A stretch of 15,270 nt of DNA, from NCBI GenBank assembly GCA_020444775.1, contig JAGRHX010000571.1:1-15270 (forward strand), written 5' to 3'. The notes beneath the pieces are model-generated. The model had not been told where the DNA came from, did not search any database, and saw only the letters and a program-made list of their open reading frames with translations. The number at the start of each line of letters is the position of its first letter. The stretch's first letter is position 1. The position numbers were made by a program, and so were the translations under genes. Of the stretch, positions 13,273 through 15,270 are shown piece by piece. Origin of the DNA: Gammaproteobacteria bacterium (GTDB lineage: Bacteria > Pseudomonadota > Gammaproteobacteria > HK1).

Positions 13273-14485
13273 CCATCCCGGGCGAGTCGCCGGTGTCACC
13301 GGTATGGTCAGCGTGGTGCCAACCCTGCTGCGCGCGCAGATCCTCGGCTATACGCGCGATCGGCTGTCGCTGTTGTTCGGCTACGTGCTGCCGATCGTGT
13401 TCTTCACAATCACGGTCCTGCTGTTCGGGCAAATCGGTGCGCGCAGCGAAGCCGATGGCCGGATGCTCGACCTGTTGGTCGCCGATCGGGTCGACAGCGT
13501 CGCGAGTCGACAGCTACTCGCAGCGCTGTCACGCTCTGGGCGCGTGAAGCTGCAGAACGCGGCGCCAGCCGCAGGCGCCGAGGCCCTGGACCAGGCGGTG
13601 CAGTCCGGGCGTATCGATATCGGTCTGCTCGTGACCGCCACTGAGGACCGCCTACCGGCGGTGACACTGGTCTACGACTCGGCCAATCCGGTGGCCCGCT
13701 ACACGATCGCGGGTCTGCTCCAGGCCGCCGCGAGCGAGATCCTGCTGGGCACGGGGCCGGCGGCAGCCAATGTCGGGTCGGGCAACAGCTCGGGAAACGA
13801 GTCGCCGGAGAAGACGCTCATACCCGGTCCGCTGCGGATCATCGGCCAGGACGCGCGCGGTCTGCCCGGCGACACCACCGCCTATTTCGCGGCCGGCGTC
13901 AGCGCCATGTTCCTGCTCTTCGCCCTCTCCGGGGCCGGTGGCGCGCTGCTCGAGGAGAAGGAGAGCGGTGTGCTCGAGCGCTTGTTCGACTCCGGGGTCA
14001 GGGCGGCGCAGATCCTGATCGCGAAGTGGCTGTTCTTCACGGTGCTGGGACTCAGCCAGCTGCTCGTCATGTTCGTCTATGCGGCCTTGGTCTTCCAGCT
14101 CGACCTGTTCGGAAGCGATACCTTCATCGCCTTCGTGCTGGTCGCGCTGGCAGCGGCCGCCGCGGCCTCGGGTTTCGGCGTGTTGCTCGCGCCGCTGTTT
14201 CACACCCGTGGCCAGCTGGCCGCCATGTCGACCATCGTGATCCTGCTGATGTCGGCCCTGGGCGGCAGCATGGCGCCACGTTTCCTGATGCCACCGGCGA
14301 TGGAAACGGTGTCCCGCTTCACCTTCAACGGCTGGGCGCTGGACGGCTTCCTGGCGGTGTTCTGGTACCGCGATCCGAGCCGGGCGTTCCCGGACATCTG
14401 GCTGGAAGTGGGCGTGCTGTGGGTGATGGCGCTGCTGCTGCTCGGACTCGCGATGCGATTGGCACGACGCTGGGAGACAAGCTGA
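13265..14485 (+). CDS. ABC-2-type transporter permease
   Basis: This 406-residue integral membrane protein is the partner of the preceding ATPase. It has one membrane helix near the N-terminus (about 35-55), a large extracytoplasmic domain (about 57-203) with a Gly/Ser/Asn-rich linker near 168-180, and then about five more helices (about 205-226, 253-276, 285-310, 318-336 and 380-398). '[17 protein letters not shown]' between the second and third helices is the cytoplasmic coupling segment seen in ABC-2 permeases of the NatB/YhhJ kind. '[12 protein letters not shown]' before the last helix is also family-typical. The ATG overlaps the ATPase stop by eight bases. The substrate cannot be read from sequence. 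In the context of a putative peptide exporter, self-protection or a second exported compound are both possible, and a lipid or ion is not excluded. Confidence 0.9.
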   Translation: MSDHPGRVAGVTGMVSVVPTLLRAQILGYTRDRLSLLFGYVLPIVFFTITVLLFGQIGARSEADGRMLDLLVADRVDSVASRQLLAALSRSGRVKLQNAAPAAGAEALDQAVQSGRIDIGLLVTATEDRLPAVTLVYDSANPVARYTIAGLLQAAASEILLGTGPAAANVGSGNSSGNESPEKTLIPGPLRIIGQDARGLPGDTTAYFAAGVSAMFLLFALSGAGGALLEEKESGVLERLFDSGVRAAQILIAKWLFFTVLGLSQLLVMFVYAALVFQLDLFGSDTFIAFVLVALAAAAAASGFGVLLAPLFHTRGQLAAMSTIVILLMSALGGSMAPRFLMPPAMETVSRFTFNGWALDGFLAVFWYRDPSRAFPDIWLEVGVLWVMALLLLGLAMRLARRWETS

Positions 14486-14530
14486 AGCACCCGTCCACGC
14501 ACCTGCCGTGTCATCGGCCCCGGATGCTCG

Positions 14531-14552
14531 GCCGCGCCTCGGTAGGCGCGGC
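14531..14552. terminator. Hairpin between convergent genes, possible bidirectional terminator
   Basis: GCCGCGCCT (14531-14539) and AGGCGCGGC (14544-14552) form a perfect 9-bp stem with a CGGT loop. It lies in the 78-base gap between the stop of the ABC-2 permease (14485, plus strand) and the stop of the hydrolase (14564, minus strand). Neither side has a T-run, but the convergent position makes a shared transcription end likely. Confidence 0.5.
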
Positions 14553-14563
14553 GTGCGCCGGGA

Positions 14564-15270
14564 TCAGGTCGCGAATCGCAACCGATCCCCGTCGCGCACC
14601 AGGCGTCCCGCGGTCGGCGAGGCGAAGTGGGTACCGATGATGAGGGTCGGTGTATCGGCGAATCGCGTGAGCATCGCCTGCCGGGTTTGAATGGCTCGAG
14701 TCACATCGGCGTCCGGCGTCGAGTGCCATTCGGGGTGCGCGATCTGGCAAGGGTGATGGAGGAAGTCACCGCTGATCAGCGCGCTCTCACCCTGTGACTC
14801 GATCAGCACGCTGACGTGCCCGGGAGTATGGCCAGGACTGGGCAACAGCCGCACCGCCGGATCGATACGCTGATCGGTGTCAACCAGCTCGACCAGGCCG
14901 GCATCCACCACCGGTTGCACCGAATCGGCCATCACCGCCTCGACGTCCAGACGCTCCAAAGCCCCGTGGTCCTCGCTCTGCCAGTGCTCGAACTCGACAC
15001 GTCCGAACAGATAGCGGGCGTTGGCGAAGGTCGGTTGCCAACGCCCTTCGCGCCAGACCGTGTTCCAGCCCACGTGGTCGATGTGCAGGTGGGTGCACAG
15101 CACGCGGTCGATCTGCGCGGGCGCGTAGCCGGCCGTCTGAAGGTCATCCAGGAAGCTCGACTGCAGCTTGTGGAAGTCCGGATTCTTGCGCACCTTGTCG
15201 TTGCCCACACAGGTGTCGACGACGATGCATTGATCGGGGGTCTGGACCACCAGGGCGTGGATGCTGCCAC
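14564..15270 (-). CDS. Metallo-beta-lactamase-fold hydrolase, partial (N-terminus beyond right edge)
   Basis: The minus-strand frame is open from the right edge to a TGA at 14564-14566, giving 234 visible residues. A GTG at 15250 could serve as a start, but the frame continues upstream as 'GSIHAL', which runs smoothly into '[10 protein letters not shown]', a normal second-strand segment of the family, so I treat the gene as truncated. Metal-binding motifs are present: HxHxDH as 'THLHIDH', a His in 'GHTPGH', an Asp in 'SGDFLHHP' and a His in 'GTHFASP'. The family (COG0491-type MBL-fold hydrolases) includes thioesterases, lactonases and other hydrolases; the 'HVGWNT' after the metal motif marks a common subgroup of uncharacterised MBL hydrolases. 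It is transcribed toward the secretion cluster and is probably not part of it. Hydrolysis of an acyl-lactone or ester is only a guess. Confidence 0.88.
   Translation of the reverse strand, partial: GSIHALVVQTPDQCIVVDTCVGNDKVRKNPDFHKLQSSFLDDLQTAGYAPAQIDRVLCTHLHIDHVGWNTVWREGRWQPTFANARYLFGRVEFEHWQSEDHGALERLDVEAVMADSVQPVVDAGLVELVDTDQRIDPAVRLLPSPGHTPGHVSVLIESQGESALISGDFLHHPCQIAHPEWHSTPDADVTRAIQTRQAMLTRFADTPTLIIGTHFASPTAGRLVRDGDRLRFAT

Noticed and set aside
1..15270. CRISPR arrays, tRNA or rRNA genes, insertion sequences and attachment sites
   Set aside because: No spaced repeat array, cloverleaf, rRNA-like stretch, transposase motif or terminal inverted repeat pair was seen on either strand by eye.

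Overview
The window is GC-rich DNA, apart from one AT-rich patch near 10.25 kb. It comes from a Gram-negative bacterium, because it encodes a TolC-type outer-membrane factor and two HlyD-type periplasmic adaptors. A truncated EAL (c-di-GMP phosphodiesterase) domain and the codon use would fit a high-GC proteobacterium, perhaps a gammaproteobacterium. I cannot place the genus from sequence alone.

Layout. 1-156 is the 3' end of an EAL-domain gene. 157-862 has no convincing gene but holds a CRP-like palindrome, a weak sigma-70-like promoter, three short tandem-repeat clusters and hairpins. 863-1399 encodes a small stand-alone cyclic-nucleotide-binding-fold protein. 1648-14485 is a run of seven same-strand genes: HlyD-like adaptor 1; a C39 peptidase-containing ABC exporter (PCAT); a 1008-aa ABC permease/ATPase with a large N-terminal region; HlyD-like adaptor 2; a TolC-like lipoprotein; and an ABC-2 ATPase/permease pair whose genes overlap. 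On the opposite strand, running off the right edge, is a metallo-beta-lactamase-fold hydrolase that converges on the cluster.

Interpretation. The adaptor, PCAT and permease/ATPase proteins match, by recalled family hallmarks, the transport module of the NHLM/NHLP-type putative bacteriocin export systems (TIGR03794, TIGR03796, TIGR03797). A cNMP-fold protein beside this module also fits the known association (TIGR03896). The PCAT would cut a double-glycine leader and pair with the permease/ATPase. The two adaptors would bridge the periplasm to the TolC-like protein, giving a complete trans-envelope path. The ABC-2 pair could export a second molecule or give self-protection.

The window contains no recognisable precursor peptide (nitrile-hydratase-like or Nif11-like leader) and no modification enzyme. 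The system is either an orphan exporter with remote substrates or one serving an undescribed substrate. Other notable points are the symmetrical adaptor-exporter-exporter-adaptor order with two adaptors of identical length, strong hairpins in several intergenic gaps, a cNMP-fold protein lacking the usual phosphate-binding Arg, and a 12-bp tandem repeat inside the lipoprotein signal region of the TolC-like gene.
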